64,000 bases of DNA from Domibacillus indicus. GTDB lineage: Bacteria; Bacillota; Bacilli; Bacillales; Domibacillaceae. Under the pieces are notes generated by a model. It was not told the DNA's origin, searched no databases, and worked only from the letters and a program-made list of their open reading frames with translations. This document shows, one piece after another, positions 54,305 through 64,000 of the stretch. Where the stretch lies: the NCBI RefSeq assembly GCF_023715895.1, contig NZ_JAMBOO010000004.1:248001-312000 (forward strand), written 5' to 3'. Both the position numbers and the translations under genes were made by a program. Within the stretch, counting starts at the first letter, position 1, and the number at the start of each line of letters is the position of its first letter.

Positions 54305-55128
54305 TTGCGGACAAAAAAGATGTGGACGAATTAGCTCATTCTATTCCATCCTATGCACGCAAGCTGATGGAGGCGTTTTGGCCAGGTCCGCTGACAGTTA
54401 TTGTTCCAAAAAAAGATGGGGTTCTGTCTGAGCGGGTCACAGCCGGTCTTAATACGGTAGCTCTTCGAATGCCCAATCATCCAGCCGCGCTTGCTTTAAT
54501 TAAAGAAGCAGGAGTGCCAGTGGCGGCGCCGAGTGCGAATCGTTCAGGAAAACCGAGCCCGACCACGGCTCAGCATGTGCTCGATGACTTAAAGGGACGG
54601 ATTGCCGGAGTGGTAGATGCAGGTGAAACAGGAGTCGGATTGGAATCTACTGTCGTTGACTGCACAGGTGATTATCCGATTGTCCTGCGGCCGGGCGGCG
54701 TAACCGAAGCGGATATTAAAGCAGTAGCTGGAAAAGCGGACACAAATACCGTTTTAAAGAAACAGGAAGACGCCCCGAAGGCGCCGGGAATGAAATATAC
54801 ACATTATGCGCCTGAAGCACCGCTTTACATAATGGAAGGAACGGCTCAAGCTATTCAGAAAAAAGTAGATGAATGGAAGAAAGAAGGCAAAAAAGTCGGC
54901 GTGCTGGCCGCATCAGAAAACGCAGCCTCGTACAAAGCGGAGGCTGTTATTGTGTGTGGAAGCAGAAGTGACTTATCTTCGGTTGCCAGGGAATTGTACG
55001 GGGCACTCCGGGCATTTAATGAAAAGCCGGTTGATATAATCATTGCCGAAGCGTTTCCGACAGAAGGCGTCGGTGCAGCCATTATGAACAGGCTTGAAAA
55101 AGCAGCAGGACATAAATGGATCAAATGA
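54088..55128 (+). CDS. ywlC: Threonylcarbamoyl-AMP synthase, Sua5/YwlC type
   Basis: YwlC makes threonylcarbamoyl-AMP for the t6A37 modification of tRNAs. It has 346 residues, equal to B. subtilis YwlC. The YrdC domain has GEVVAFPTETVYGLGG and KGRPSDNPLIVHI, then PVAAPSANRSGKPSPTTA; the C-terminal Sua5 domain (from about 245) begins APGMKYTHYAPEAPLYI. ATG 54088 follows AAAGGTGA; the open frame upstream to 53998 is not used. Its first codons carry two perfect DnaA boxes. Confidence 0.95.
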   Translation: METKYWFVDNFEEIHQHYPQIKEAAELIQRGEVVAFPTETVYGLGGQVKLDNAVDKIFKAKGRPSDNPLIVHIADKKDVDELAHSIPSYARKLMEAFWPGPLTVIVPKKDGVLSERVTAGLNTVALRMPNHPAALALIKEAGVPVAAPSANRSGKPSPTTAQHVLDDLKGRIAGVVDAGETGVGLESTVVDCTGDYPIVLRPGGVTEADIKAVAGKADTNTVLKKQEDAPKAPGMKYTHYAPEAPLYIMEGTAQAIQKKVDEWKKEGKKVGVLAASENAASYKAEAVIVCGSRSDLSSVARELYGALRAFNEKPVDIIIAEAFPTEGVGAAIMNRLEKAAGHKWIK

Positions 55129-55161
55129 AAAAAGCAGGCTGACCAGACAGCCTGCTTTTTT
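55128..55161 (+). terminator. Terminator after ywlC
   Basis: An AAAAAGCAGGCTG/CAGCCTGCTTTTT stem with a following T-rich end. Confidence 0.9.
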
Positions 55162-55394
55162 CATTTGGTGCGCAGGCCTTGTTCGGCGGTCTGCTGTGTG
55201 AGAAATATACATCAAATAAAATGGAATCAACATCAGGTTTTTCTATGCTTAAGCCTAACCCTGGGCGGCAGCGTCCTATACAGCAGCTAAAAGATTGTTT
55301 TGCATACGAAAAAAATAAATCTGAGAGCGTGTTTATCGTTATGATTCCTGCATGGCGCCGGTTATAGAAAACACCGCCCGGCATATAGATAAGC

Positions 55395-55916
55395 ATGGAT
55401 ATTTTTATTTTATCATTAGCACTGTCGGCAGACGCATTTGGTGCAGCCCTGGCTGTTGGAATGAGACGTATGGGATTATGGGACAAACTCAAGCTGAGTG
55501 CTGCAGTCGGTATTATGCATGTGATCCTTCCTGCTGCCAGCATGACAGCGGGTAACTTCCTGCACGGAAGATTTGGGGATATTCTGTTTTCAGCGGGCGG
55601 GCTGGTTCTTGTCATTACCGGTCTGCAGATGGTGCTTTCCTTTTTCAGGCAGGAAGAACAAGAAAAGCCGGCCGGTATCGGTATCATGCTGTTTGCCTTC
55701 GGAGTAAGTATGGACAGCTTTTCGACGGGATTGTCGCTTGGTGTGCTCGGGATGGACAAGTCCATAGCGGTGATGAGCTTTGGTGTATTCTCGGGCGTCA
55801 TGACCATGGCCGGCCTGCTGCTCAGCAGTCGGATTAGTACAGCAGCGGGAAAGGTTGGAGAAGCAGCAGGAGGTGTGTTTCTATTATTAATTGGGTTAAA
55901 ATGGATATTTACATGA
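55395..55916 (+). CDS. mntP: Manganese efflux pump MntP
   Basis: A 173-residue membrane exporter of Mn2+ with six segments. The two conserved Asp motifs are ALSADAFGAALAVG in TM1 and FGVSMDSFSTGLSLG in TM4. The ribosome binding site is weak (GATAAG), but this is the family start. The 230 bp upstream hold no yybP-ykoY-type manganese riboswitch that I can recognise. In B. subtilis ywlD sits at the same place. Confidence 0.92.
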   Translation: MDIFILSLALSADAFGAALAVGMRRMGLWDKLKLSAAVGIMHVILPAASMTAGNFLHGRFGDILFSAGGLVLVITGLQMVLSFFRQEEQEKPAGIGIMLFAFGVSMDSFSTGLSLGVLGMDKSIAVMSFGVFSGVMTMAGLLLSSRISTAAGKVGEAAGGVFLLLIGLKWIFT

Positions 55917-55918
55917 CG

Positions 55919-55951
55919 AAGTCCTTTTCAAATAGAAAAGGACTATTTTAC
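55919..55951 (+). terminator. Terminator after mntP
   Basis: An AGTCCTTTTC/GAAAAGGACT stem followed by ATTTT. Confidence 0.75.
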
Positions 55952-56001
55952 TGTAATTTAATCCATTATAATGAAAGAAAACGTATGCAAAGGTGGTTAC
56001 C

Positions 56002-56424
56002 ATGAAAATTTTATTCGTATGCACAGGCAATACATGCCGCAGTCCAATGGCGGAAGCCATTTTACGCCAAAAGAAGCCAGACTGGGAAGTGAAATCAGCT
56101 GGATTGTACGCGAGTCCAGGCGCACCTGCTTCAAGGGGAACGACAGTTGTTTTAAATGAAAAAGGGATTCCACACAATCACGCCGCCGCCCAAGTCACAG
56201 AAGAACTGCTCAAATGGGCAGATCTTGTCATGACGATGACATCGTCACATAAACAGCTGATTGACGTTCATTTCCCGCAGTTTCGGGATAAAGTAAGACC
56301 GCTGAAGGAAGCGGACGGAGACGTAGTCGATCCATTTGGCGGTTCAGACGCGGAGTACCGAAAAACATTTGAAGAGCTTGAGTACTACATAAGCAGGTGG
56401 CTGGAGAGAGAATCCGAAAAATGA
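56002..56424 (+). CDS. ywlE: Protein-arginine phosphatase YwlE
   Basis: YwlE removes phosphate from arginines marked by McsB. It is a 140-residue low-molecular-weight phosphatase. The P-loop is [13 protein letters not shown] with Cys7 and, importantly, Thr11, which in YwlE selects phospho-arginine. The general acid Asp is in [15 protein letters not shown] 56002 follows AAAGGTGG. Its stop overlaps the next gene by 4 nt (ATGA). Confidence 0.95.
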   Translation: MKILFVCTGNTCRSPMAEAILRQKKPDWEVKSAGLYASPGAPASRGTTVVLNEKGIPHNHAAAQVTEELLKWADLVMTMTSSHKQLIDVHFPQFRDKVRPLKEADGDVVDPFGGSDAEYRKTFEELEYYISRWLERESEK

Positions 56425-57710
56425 GAGAAAAAAAGGCGTATTCATTCAGCATTCGAAAAAAACTGGTTCTGCTTGTGACGCTGCTTGCCCTTATTACGTA
56501 TACCTTCAGTGCATTATTTATGTATTTTATTTATCCGGCTTACTTTTCGCATATAAACGAAATGGCTTTTACGATTGCTACACTTGCGTTCGGTATTTTT
56601 TGGTCAGCTGTGTTAGCTTATTTTGCCGCGGCTTATTTTGTAAAGCCGATTATCCGGCTTGAAGCAGCCGCTCGGGAGGCGGCTTCAGGAAGAATTGAAC
56701 AAGAAGTCACTCTTCCAAATAGTGATGATGAAATTCGTGCACTCGCTTCAGCATTTAACGAGATGCTTACAAATTTACGAATGATGGTACAAAGCATCGA
56801 AAGCAACTTTGCTATTACAGATGAAAGCGTCGGCCATATCGCACAGATCAGCGGCCAAGCTGTGCATCAGGCTGGGAGCATGGCACAAACAGCAGAGGAA
56901 ATTGCCAGCGGTGCCGAAAGTTCCGCTCTTGCTGTACAGGCAACAGCAGAAGCAATGGAAGAAGTAGCCGAAATTGCTGGAGATGTACAAAGGAAAGCGA
57001 GAGAGTCCGCCCAAAAAGCGGAGAGTATGGTTGGCGAGCTGGACACAAGCAGAGAAACATTTCAATTGCTTATCTCCGGAATGGATGGGCTTGCGGCTGA
57101 CAACATGGAGTCGCTGGAAGCGGTCCGGTCGCTCGAAGAAAATGCCCGCAAGGTCGGCAGCGTGATCAGCCTGGTAGGAGATATTGCTGCTCAAACTAAT
57201 CTATTGGCACTCAATGCGTCCATTGAAGCGGCACGCGCCGGGGAACATGGAAAAGGGTTTGCTGTAGTGGCAGAAGAAGTCCGCAAGCTTGCAGATGAAA
57301 GTGCCACAGCGGTCAAAAGCATTTCTGACCTTGTAAAGCAGATTCAGCTTGAAGTCGATCATGTTGTTCAGAAAATTACGGATCAGGCAAAGGCGGCAGA
57401 AGAAGGGGTTCAAAAAGGAGCGTCGGCTCAGGAAGCGGTTGGCCAAATTGGTGCAGCGATTATGAGTATGGCTGCCGAGGTCGAGGAAATTTCTACGCTT
57501 GTTGATCGGCAGATGGGCAAAATTGAACAAACGACGCACCAGTCTCAAGAGGTGGCTGCCATTGCTGAAGAAACCTCTGCTGGGGCAAATGAAGTGACCC
57601 ATGCGGCACAAATGCAGTCAGATGTGATTCATGAAATCGGCAGCATCAGCCAAAAGCTGGAAGAGCAGGCAGCTGCGCTCAAGTCTGTCATTACACGTTT
57701 TAAACTGTAG
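56421..57710 (+). CDS. Methyl-accepting chemotaxis-like protein without extracellular sensor domain
   Basis: A 429-residue transducer. Two membrane segments (about 14-38 and 49-73) are separated by only some ten residues, so there is no outside ligand domain. A HAMP domain (about 72-125) and a long MCP signalling coiled coil follow, with the CheA/CheW tip at [20 protein letters not shown] and then [18 protein letters not shown]. It overlaps ywlE by 4 nt and precedes rpiB. The signal sensed may be in the membrane or inside the cell. Confidence 0.88.
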   Translation: MREKKAYSFSIRKKLVLLVTLLALITYTFSALFMYFIYPAYFSHINEMAFTIATLAFGIFWSAVLAYFAAAYFVKPIIRLEAAAREAASGRIEQEVTLPNSDDEIRALASAFNEMLTNLRMMVQSIESNFAITDESVGHIAQISGQAVHQAGSMAQTAEEIASGAESSALAVQATAEAMEEVAEIAGDVQRKARESAQKAESMVGELDTSRETFQLLISGMDGLAADNMESLEAVRSLEENARKVGSVISLVGDIAAQTNLLALNASIEAARAGEHGKGFAVVAEEVRKLADESATAVKSISDLVKQIQLEVDHVVQKITDQAKAAEEGVQKGASAQEAVGQIGAAIMSMAAEVEEISTLVDRQMGKIEQTTHQSQEVAAIAEETSAGANEVTHAAQMQSDVIHEIGSISQKLEEQAAALKSVITRFKL

Positions 57711-57765
57711 TTTCCCTGCGAAGTATGAGAAAATAAAACAAAAAAGCTTGAAAGGAGTCTTGGAT

Positions 57766-58215
57766 ATGAAGGTAGCCATCGCATCAGATCATGGCGGAAT
57801 CAATATTCGCGAAGAAATCAAAACACTAATGGAAGAACTCGGCATTGAGTATGAGGATTTTGGCTGTGAGTGCGCCACATCCGTTGATTATCCAGACTAC
57901 GCTCTTCCAGTAGCGGAAAAAGTCGCCGCAGGTGAATTTGACCGCGGCATTTTAATCTGCGGAACAGGCATTGGGATGTCCATTGCAGCCAATAAAGTAA
58001 AAGGAGCCCGCTGCGCGCTTGTGCATGATGTATACAGCGCTAAACTGACACGCCAGCATAACGATACAAATTTAATTGCAATGGGCGAGCGCGTGATTGG
58101 ACCGGGGCTTGCACGGGAAATTGCCCAAATGTGGCTGACAACTGATTTTGAAGCCGGACGCCATGCCACGCGGATCGGCAAAATTGCCGAATATGAAGAA
58201 AGAAGCGGACAGTAA
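57766..58215 (+). CDS. rpiB: Ribose-5-phosphate isomerase B
   Basis: A 149-residue isomerase of ribose 5-phosphate and ribulose 5-phosphate. [14 protein letters not shown] opens it, the catalytic Cys and anion hole are in [17 protein letters not shown], and the His in [20 protein letters not shown] 57766 follows GAAAGGAG; the long open frame upstream is not coding. One base overlaps the start of ywlG. In B. subtilis it is ywlF. Confidence 0.95.
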   Translation: MKVAIASDHGGINIREEIKTLMEELGIEYEDFGCECATSVDYPDYALPVAEKVAAGEFDRGILICGTGIGMSIAANKVKGARCALVHDVYSAKLTRQHNDTNLIAMGERVIGPGLAREIAQMWLTTDFEAGRHATRIGKIAEYEERSGQ

Positions 58216-58793
58216 TGGATCGGCTTACGGTTTGGAAACAGGAACTTGAGTCCCTTCTTTCAGAGCTGCAGGAACAAGCTCAATTTCAAAAAGGACAGCT
58301 GTTTATTGTAGGCTGTTCTACATCGGAAGTAGCCGGCGGCCGGATCGGTACAGCCGGTACAGATGAGACAGCAGCTGCTCTTTATGAGGTGCTGCAGGCC
58401 TTCGCGGAAAAAACAGGTGTTCATTTAGCCTTTCAATGCTGTGAGCATTTAAATAGAGCAGTCGTAATGGAACGGGAAGCGGCACAGCGATTCGGCTATG
58501 AAGAAGTAGCAGCTGTGCCGGTGCGGACTGCCGGCGGGGCCATGGCTGCTTATGCCTACCGGCAAAAAAACTGTGTACTCGTTGAATTCGTTAAAGCGGA
58601 CGGTGGAATTGATATTGGCGATACATTGATCGGCATGCACTTAAAACATGTAGCCGTGCCAGTCCGGACGTCGGGAAATTCAGTCGGCGCTGCGCATGTC
58701 ACCATGGCCAGAACACGTCCTAAATTGATCGGCGGGCCGAGAGCGGTATATGAAAAAACGAATGTAAATGATTTCGACGGAACAGAATGTTAA
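58215..58793 (+). CDS. ywlG: YwlG family protein (UPF0340, TIGR01440)
   Basis: A 192-residue soluble protein of the UPF0340 family, function unknown. Family marks are [36 protein letters not shown] and the C-terminal [12 protein letters not shown] with [12 protein letters not shown]. It starts inside the rpiB stop codon (TAATG), so it is translationally coupled. A long dyad covers its own stop. Confidence 0.92.
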   Translation: MDRLTVWKQELESLLSELQEQAQFQKGQLFIVGCSTSEVAGGRIGTAGTDETAAALYEVLQAFAEKTGVHLAFQCCEHLNRAVVMEREAAQRFGYEEVAAVPVRTAGGAMAAYAYRQKNCVLVEFVKADGGIDIGDTLIGMHLKHVAVPVRTSGNSVGAAHVTMARTRPKLIGGPRAVYEKTNVNDFDGTEC

Positions 58794-58835
58794 GAAATGA
58801 GCTCGTTTTCAAAAAGAAAAAGCTCATTTCTTAAC
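58789..58835. repeat. Perfect 15-bp inverted repeat after ywlG
   Basis: GTTAAGAAATGAGCT and its complement, 17-nt loop, including the ywlG stop codon. No T-run follows on either strand, so it is not a standard terminator. Confidence 0.8.
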
Positions 58836-58864
58836 GAAAAAGCGTAAAAAAACAAAAAATGCGG

Positions 58865-58892
58865 TTGAAAGATTCGGGAAACATGTTATTAT
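58865..58892 (+). promoter_or_regulatory. glyA promoter
   Basis: TTGAAA (58865-58870), 16 bp, TATTAT (58887-58892). Confidence 0.65.
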
Positions 58893-58953
58893 GAAAGAGG
58901 ATTTTAAGGACAACTCGCATGAACTATTTTATAGATTGGGAAGGGGAACAACG

Positions 58954-60195
58954 ATGAGCAAAATTCAAGCGCAGGACCCGGCTGTATTTGCAGCAATTCA
59001 GGATGAGCTGAAACGCCAGCAGACAAAGATTGAACTGATTGCTTCAGAAAACTTTGTATCAGAAGCAGTAATGGAAGCACAAGGTTCGGTTTTAACGAAT
59101 AAATACGCAGAAGGCTACCCAGGCAAACGCTACTATGGCGGCTGCGAGCACGTGGATGTGGTAGAAGACTTGGCACGTGATCGTGCAAAAGAACTTTTTG
59201 GTGCAGAATATGTAAACGTTCAGCCGCATTCAGGTGCACAGGCAAACATGGGTGTTTACTTTGCAGTATTAGAAGCAGGCGATACGGTTCTTGGCATGAA
59301 TTTATCTCATGGCGGCCACTTAACACACGGAAGCCCGGTTAACTTCAGCGGCGTTCAGTACAACTTCATTGAGTACGGCGTAACAAAAGAAGAGCAAGTA
59401 ATCGATTATGAAGATGTTCGCCAAAAAGCACTTGAGCACAAGCCGAAATTGATTGTTGCTGGTGCAAGTGCGTACCCGCGTGCAATTGACTTTGCTAAAT
59501 TCCGTGAAATCGCAGATGAAGTGGGCGCTTACTTAATGGTCGATATGGCACACATTGCCGGCCTTGTGGCAGCAGGCCTTCACCAAAACCCAGTTCCTTA
59601 CGCTCACTTTGTAACGACGACAACACACAAAACGCTTCGCGGTCCACGCGGCGGTATGATTTTGTCAACAGAAGAGTTTGGTAAAAAGTTTGATAAATCA
59701 ATCTTCCCTGGTATTCAAGGCGGCCCGCTTATGCACGTAATCGCTGCAAAAGCTGTTGCATTTAAAGAAGCACTTCAGGATGATTTCAAAACGTATGCGC
59801 AAAACATCATTGACAACGCAAGCCGTCTTGCAGAAGGCTTGAAAGCAGAAGGAATCGATATCGTGTCGGGCGGAACAGATAACCACCTTCTTTTGATCGA
59901 TCTTCGTTCCCTTGGCTTAACAGGAAAAGTAGCAGAAGCAGTGCTTGATGAAGTGGGCATTACGGTAAACAAAAACACGATTCCGTACGATCCGGAAAGC
60001 CCATTTGTAACAAGTGGTATTCGTATCGGTACAGCAGCGGTTACATCACGTGGATTCGACCTTGCTGCAATGGATGAAGTGGCTTCAATCATTGCAAAAA
60101 CATTGAAAAATCATGAAGATGAAGCAGTGTTGAAAGAGTCAGCAGAACGCGTTGTTGCTTTAACATCAAAATACTCACTTTACCAAGAAGCATAA
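58954..60195 (+). CDS. glyA: Serine hydroxymethyltransferase
   Basis: GlyA makes glycine and 5,10-methylene-THF from serine. It has 413 residues. The PLP Lys is in [35 protein letters not shown] and [15 protein letters not shown] are the substrate entry. ATG 58954 follows GGGAAGGGG; the ATG at 58891 overlaps the -10 box and is not used. Favoured codon use suggests high expression. Confidence 0.97.
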   Translation: MSKIQAQDPAVFAAIQDELKRQQTKIELIASENFVSEAVMEAQGSVLTNKYAEGYPGKRYYGGCEHVDVVEDLARDRAKELFGAEYVNVQPHSGAQANMGVYFAVLEAGDTVLGMNLSHGGHLTHGSPVNFSGVQYNFIEYGVTKEEQVIDYEDVRQKALEHKPKLIVAGASAYPRAIDFAKFREIADEVGAYLMVDMAHIAGLVAAGLHQNPVPYAHFVTTTTHKTLRGPRGGMILSTEEFGKKFDKSIFPGIQGGPLMHVIAAKAVAFKEALQDDFKTYAQNIIDNASRLAEGLKAEGIDIVSGGTDNHLLLIDLRSLGLTGKVAEAVLDEVGITVNKNTIPYDPESPFVTSGIRIGTAAVTSRGFDLAAMDEVASIIAKTLKNHEDEAVLKESAERVVALTSKYSLYQEA

Positions 60196-60201
60196 TCAAA
60201 C

Positions 60202-60233
60202 AAAAACTGCCGGCAGATGCCGGCAGTTTTTTA
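60202..60233 (+). terminator. Terminator after glyA
   Basis: An AAAACTGCCGGC/GCCGGCAGTTTT stem with AGAT loop and T-run. Confidence 0.9.
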
Positions 60234-60333
60234 TGTTTCAAAGAAGCGCCCTGTCCCCTCGGTTGCCCGCCCTTTACTTTTGGAGTAAAATAGGAATGGT
60301 TTTGTATGACCGTATAAACGAGGAGTGAACTTG

Positions 60334-60963
60334 ATGGGAAAAGTTTATGTATTCGATCATCCGCTTATTCAACATAAGCTGACAATGATTCGCGATAAAA
60401 ACACGGGCACGAAAGATTTTCGTGAACTAACAGATGAAGTGGCCACACTGATGGCATTTGAAATTACACGGGATCTGCCGCTTGAAGAAGTAACGGTGCA
60501 AACACCGGTTTGTGATGCAAAAGCGATGGTGCTTGCCGGTAAAAAGCTTGGAATTGTGCCGATTTTGCGTGCAGGTATTGGAATGGTAGACGGTGTACTT
60601 AAGCTGATCCCTGCGGCAAAAGTAGGCCATGTCGGTTTATACCGTGATCCGGAAACGCTTCAGCCGGTTGAATATTATGTAAAGCTGCCATCTGATGTAG
60701 AGGATCGCGATTTTATCGTGGTAGATCCGATGCTTGCAACAGGCGGCTCTGCTATTGAAGCCATTCGTTCCTTGAAAAAGCGCGGCGCAAAAAATATTAA
60801 ATTTATGTGCCTGATTGCCGCTCCGGAAGGGGTAGAGCTTTTAAAAGAAGCACACCCGGACGTAGACATTTACATTGCATCACTGGATGAAAAATTGAAC
60901 GAAAAAGGCTACATTGTACCGGGTCTCGGCGATGCCGGTGACCGTTTATTCGGAACAAAATAA
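60334..60963 (+). CDS. upp: Uracil phosphoribosyltransferase
   Basis: Upp makes UMP from uracil and PRPP. It has 209 residues. The PRPP loop is [16 protein letters not shown], and the uracil-binding part is the end [20 protein letters not shown] 60334 follows GAGGAG. mnaA follows 19 bp after the stop and may be co-transcribed. Confidence 0.97.
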   Translation: MGKVYVFDHPLIQHKLTMIRDKNTGTKDFRELTDEVATLMAFEITRDLPLEEVTVQTPVCDAKAMVLAGKKLGIVPILRAGIGMVDGVLKLIPAAKVGHVGLYRDPETLQPVEYYVKLPSDVEDRDFIVVDPMLATGGSAIEAIRSLKKRGAKNIKFMCLIAAPEGVELLKEAHPDVDIYIASLDEKLNEKGYIVPGLGDAGDRLFGTK

Positions 60964-60982
60964 AGAAAAGCAGGTGGAGAGA

Positions 60983-62131
60983 ATGGATCGCCCGATTAAA
61001 GTAATGACGATTTTCGGCACGCGGCCGGAAGCGATTAAAATGGCTCCGCTCGTTTTGGAACTGAAAAAGCGTCCAGACGAATTTGAAGCCATTGTTACGG
61101 TAACAGCCCAGCACCGCCAAATGCTCGATCAGGTGCTGAACATTTTCAATATTACACCGGATTACGATTTGAATATTATGAAAGACCGCCAGACGCTGAT
61201 CGATGTAACGACGCGCGGACTTGAAGGACTTGATGGAGTCATGAAAGAAGTCCAGCCGGATATCGTACTCGTTCACGGTGATACAACGACCACGTTTGTA
61301 GCCGGACTTGCTGCTTTTTACAATCAAATTGCAGTGGGTCATGTGGAAGCGGGTCTTCGTACATGGAATAAGTATTCACCGTTCCCTGAAGAAATGAATC
61401 GCCAGCTGACAGGTGTAATGGCGGATCTTCATTTTTCACCGACGGCACAGTCTGAACAAAACTTATTAAATGAAAATAAGAAGCCGGAGTCTATTTTCGT
61501 AACAGGCAATACAGCGATCGATGCGCTGAAAACAACGGTTAAAGAAGAGTATACGCATGAGGTGCTTGAGAAGCTGGGCGATGACCGGCTTGTGTTAATG
61601 ACAGCGCACCGCCGCGAAAATCTGGGCGAACCAATGAAAAACATGTTCCGTGCCATCAAGCGTCTTATAGAGGATCACGAAGGCATTCAAGTGGTTTATC
61701 CGGTTCACTTAAACCCGGTTGTGCGTGAAACAGCGGATTCTATTTTAGGAAATGATCCGCGCATTCACTTGATTGAACCGCTTGATGTGATTGATTTCCA
61801 CAACTTTGCTGAACGTGCCCATATCATCCTGACAGATTCGGGCGGCGTGCAGGAAGAAGCTCCTTCACTTGGTGTACCGGTTCTTGTACTGCGTGATACA
61901 ACAGAGCGTCCGGAAGGGATTGAAGCGGGAACGCTGAAACTTGCCGGCACAGAAGAAGAAACGATTTACTCGCTTGCTTCTGAGCTGTTAACGGATCAAC
62001 AAGCATACGACAAAATGTCCAAAGCTTCTAATCCATATGGAGACGGGGAAGCATCACGGCGCATTTGTGATGCAATTCGCTATTATTTTGGAGTGGATCC
62101 AAACAAGCCGGAACGGTTTGAAGTAAAATAA
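60983..62131 (+). CDS. mnaA: UDP-N-acetylglucosamine 2-epimerase (non-hydrolysing)
   Basis: A 382-residue epimerase making UDP-ManNAc for teichoic acid linkage or other wall polymers. It begins VMTIFGTRPEAIKMAPLV; conserved parts are VHGDTTTTFVAGLAAFY, VGHVEAGLRTWNKYSPFPEE, TAHRRENLG and LTDSGGVQEEAPSLGVP. ATG 60983 follows GGTGGAGAG. It sits between upp and the atp operon. Confidence 0.95.
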   Translation: MDRPIKVMTIFGTRPEAIKMAPLVLELKKRPDEFEAIVTVTAQHRQMLDQVLNIFNITPDYDLNIMKDRQTLIDVTTRGLEGLDGVMKEVQPDIVLVHGDTTTTFVAGLAAFYNQIAVGHVEAGLRTWNKYSPFPEEMNRQLTGVMADLHFSPTAQSEQNLLNENKKPESIFVTGNTAIDALKTTVKEEYTHEVLEKLGDDRLVLMTAHRRENLGEPMKNMFRAIKRLIEDHEGIQVVYPVHLNPVVRETADSILGNDPRIHLIEPLDVIDFHNFAERAHIILTDSGGVQEEAPSLGVPVLVLRDTTERPEGIEAGTLKLAGTEEETIYSLASELLTDQQAYDKMSKASNPYGDGEASRRICDAIRYYFGVDPNKPERFEVK

Positions 62132-62135
62132 GAAG

Positions 62136-62171
62136 AAAAAAGTCGTCGCAAATAGCGGACGACTTTTTTCT
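62136..62171 (+). terminator. Terminator after mnaA
   Basis: An AAGTCGTC/GACGACTT stem with T6. Confidence 0.85.
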
Positions 62172-62261
62172 ATTCTACATAAATGTTCGGAAAAAAATGA
62201 AAAAAGTATGAGCATTTTGTGAAATATGTACATGATAACTTGAGTTTTCGTTCCCAACACA

Positions 62262-62290
62262 TTGACATTGAAAAAGCCCTATTGTATGCT
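62262..62290 (+). promoter_or_regulatory. Promoter of the atp operon
   Basis: TTGACA (62262-62267), 17 bp, TATGCT (62285-62290): a strong sigma-A promoter about 95 bp before the first gene. Confidence 0.85.
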
Positions 62291-62383
62291 AACAAAGGGT
62301 AAGGACAATGGGTTTTATACATAGTGTAACCGTTTTTTTTCTGGTTCTTTTTTCGCCAATTTACTGAATCAGCGAGGTGCGGG

Positions 62384-62599
62384 ATGAACAACAAAACGCC
62401 ATTCCGATCCATAGCCATTTACACCACAATACTTACCCAGCTTGCTGGCTCTATGCTAATTGGCATTTTCGGGGGCCTTGCTCTTGATAAACGGTTGAGT
62501 ACTATGCCCCTCTTTTTAATTGTCGGACTGCTGGCAGGCCTTTTTGCAGGCGTTTATGCAATGTTCCGTACCCTTCATTATTTCAATTCAGGAGACTAG
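62384..62599 (+). CDS. atpZ: AtpZ/AtpI family small membrane protein
   Basis: A 71-residue protein with two hydrophobic segments (about 10-30 and 40-62). The family mark is TQLAGSMLIGIFGGLALDKR, as in the ATPase_gene1 group found ahead of atpI. In alkaliphilic Bacillus it is thought to form a Mg2+/Ca2+ channel with AtpI and to help assemble the c-ring. GCGAGGTG precedes the ATG; atpI follows 6 bp later. Confidence 0.85.
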   Translation: MNNKTPFRSIAIYTTILTQLAGSMLIGIFGGLALDKRLSTMPLFLIVGLLAGLFAGVYAMFRTLHYFNSGD

Positions 62600-62605
62600 C
62601 CATTT

Positions 62606-63725
<1,120 letters not shown>

Positions 63726-63782
63726 TATATCTAGCTGCTTGGAAATGAATCTTTTCCAAGTAAATCAAGCTTTTAATAATAA

Positions 63783-64000
<218 letters not shown>

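Noticed and set aside
55179-55367. 62-residue ORF before mntP
   Set aside because: No ribosome binding site and no recognisable features.
55162-55394. Manganese riboswitch upstream of mntP
   Set aside because: I looked for yybP-ykoY core motifs on the plus strand and did not find them.
58868-58885. PurR box in the glyA promoter
   Set aside because: Only CCGAA matches on the minus strand; the flanking positions do not and no second box was found.

Overview
The window is one stretch of low-to-mid GC Firmicute chromosome, almost certainly a spore-forming member of the Bacillaceae. The evidence is strong AAGGAGG-type ribosome binding sites, frequent GTG and TTG starts, sporulation and germination genes (spo0F, spoIIR, gerQ, cwlJ, an rsfA-like gene), bacillithiol (bshB2-yojF) and coproporphyrin-type haem synthesis (hemQ), sigma-B-type promoters, and gene order matching Bacillus subtilis from ung to the atp operon. 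No rRNA, tRNA, CRISPR array, prophage or transposase gene was seen.

Layout. Bases 1-18.4 kb hold mostly metabolic and transport genes with no long run of B. subtilis-like order: the end of an ansZ-type asparaginase, an ADP-ribosyltransferase-like small protein, a secreted SGNH hydrolase, an NSS transporter, purU, a CPA1 antiporter, an acetyl-CoA hydrolase/CoA-transferase beside a LytTR regulator, ybaK, a DUF915-type hydrolase, a tiny zinc-ribbon ORF facing an XRE regulator, an AI-2E family permease, a HAD phosphatase, ilvA, bshB2-yojF, a nitroreductase, pdxK and a sigma-B-type stress protein. Bases 18.8-29.4 kb follow the B. subtilis ung-ywdI-ywdK-gerQ-cwlJ / hemQ-lipL-rsfA-ywfO-ywhC-ywhD-pbp block. 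Bases 29.6-33.6 kb are speE-speB and ywiB-argS. Bases 33.7-39.5 kb are a fatty-acid degradation operon (fadF, hydroxyacyl-CoA dehydrogenase, two acyl-CoA dehydrogenases, TetR regulator) behind a FadR-like palindrome. Bases 41-50.5 kb are rpoE, pyrG, ywjG, spo0F, fbaA, tal, murAB, glpX, rho and rpmE. Bases 50.8-64 kb are tdk, prfA, prmC, spoIIR, ywlC, mntP, ywlE, an MCP, rpiB, ywlG, glyA, upp, mnaA and the start of the atp operon (atpZ, atpI, atpB, atpE cut by the window end).

How parts work together. tdk-prfA-prmC pairs a release factor with its methylase. speE-speB turns agmatine into spermidine. bshB2-yojF serves bacillithiol. The fad operon with its own TetR regulator handles acyl-CoA oxidation. 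gerQ and cwlJ form a germination pair, but cwlJ looks broken.

Most interesting observations: (1) cwlJ carries a net loss of about 34 bp that removes the region of the expected catalytic Glu and shifts the frame; (2) two convergent gene pairs are each separated by a short repeat-like insert bracketed by direct duplicates of the local terminator hairpin, two different terminator sequences and so two independent events; (3) a cluster of DnaA boxes spans the spoIIR-ywlC junction; (4) a parS-like 16-mer lies just after ung; (5) the pyrG leader begins GGGCTC and has an attenuator, the arrangement of the B. subtilis CTP-sensing reiterative-transcription switch; (6) one acyl-CoA dehydrogenase paralogue lacks two conserved flavin-side segments; (7) two YflT-domain stress genes have near-consensus sigma-B promoters with the same 13-bp spacer; (8) several structured leaders and dyads lie upstream of speE, rpmE, tdk and glyA.
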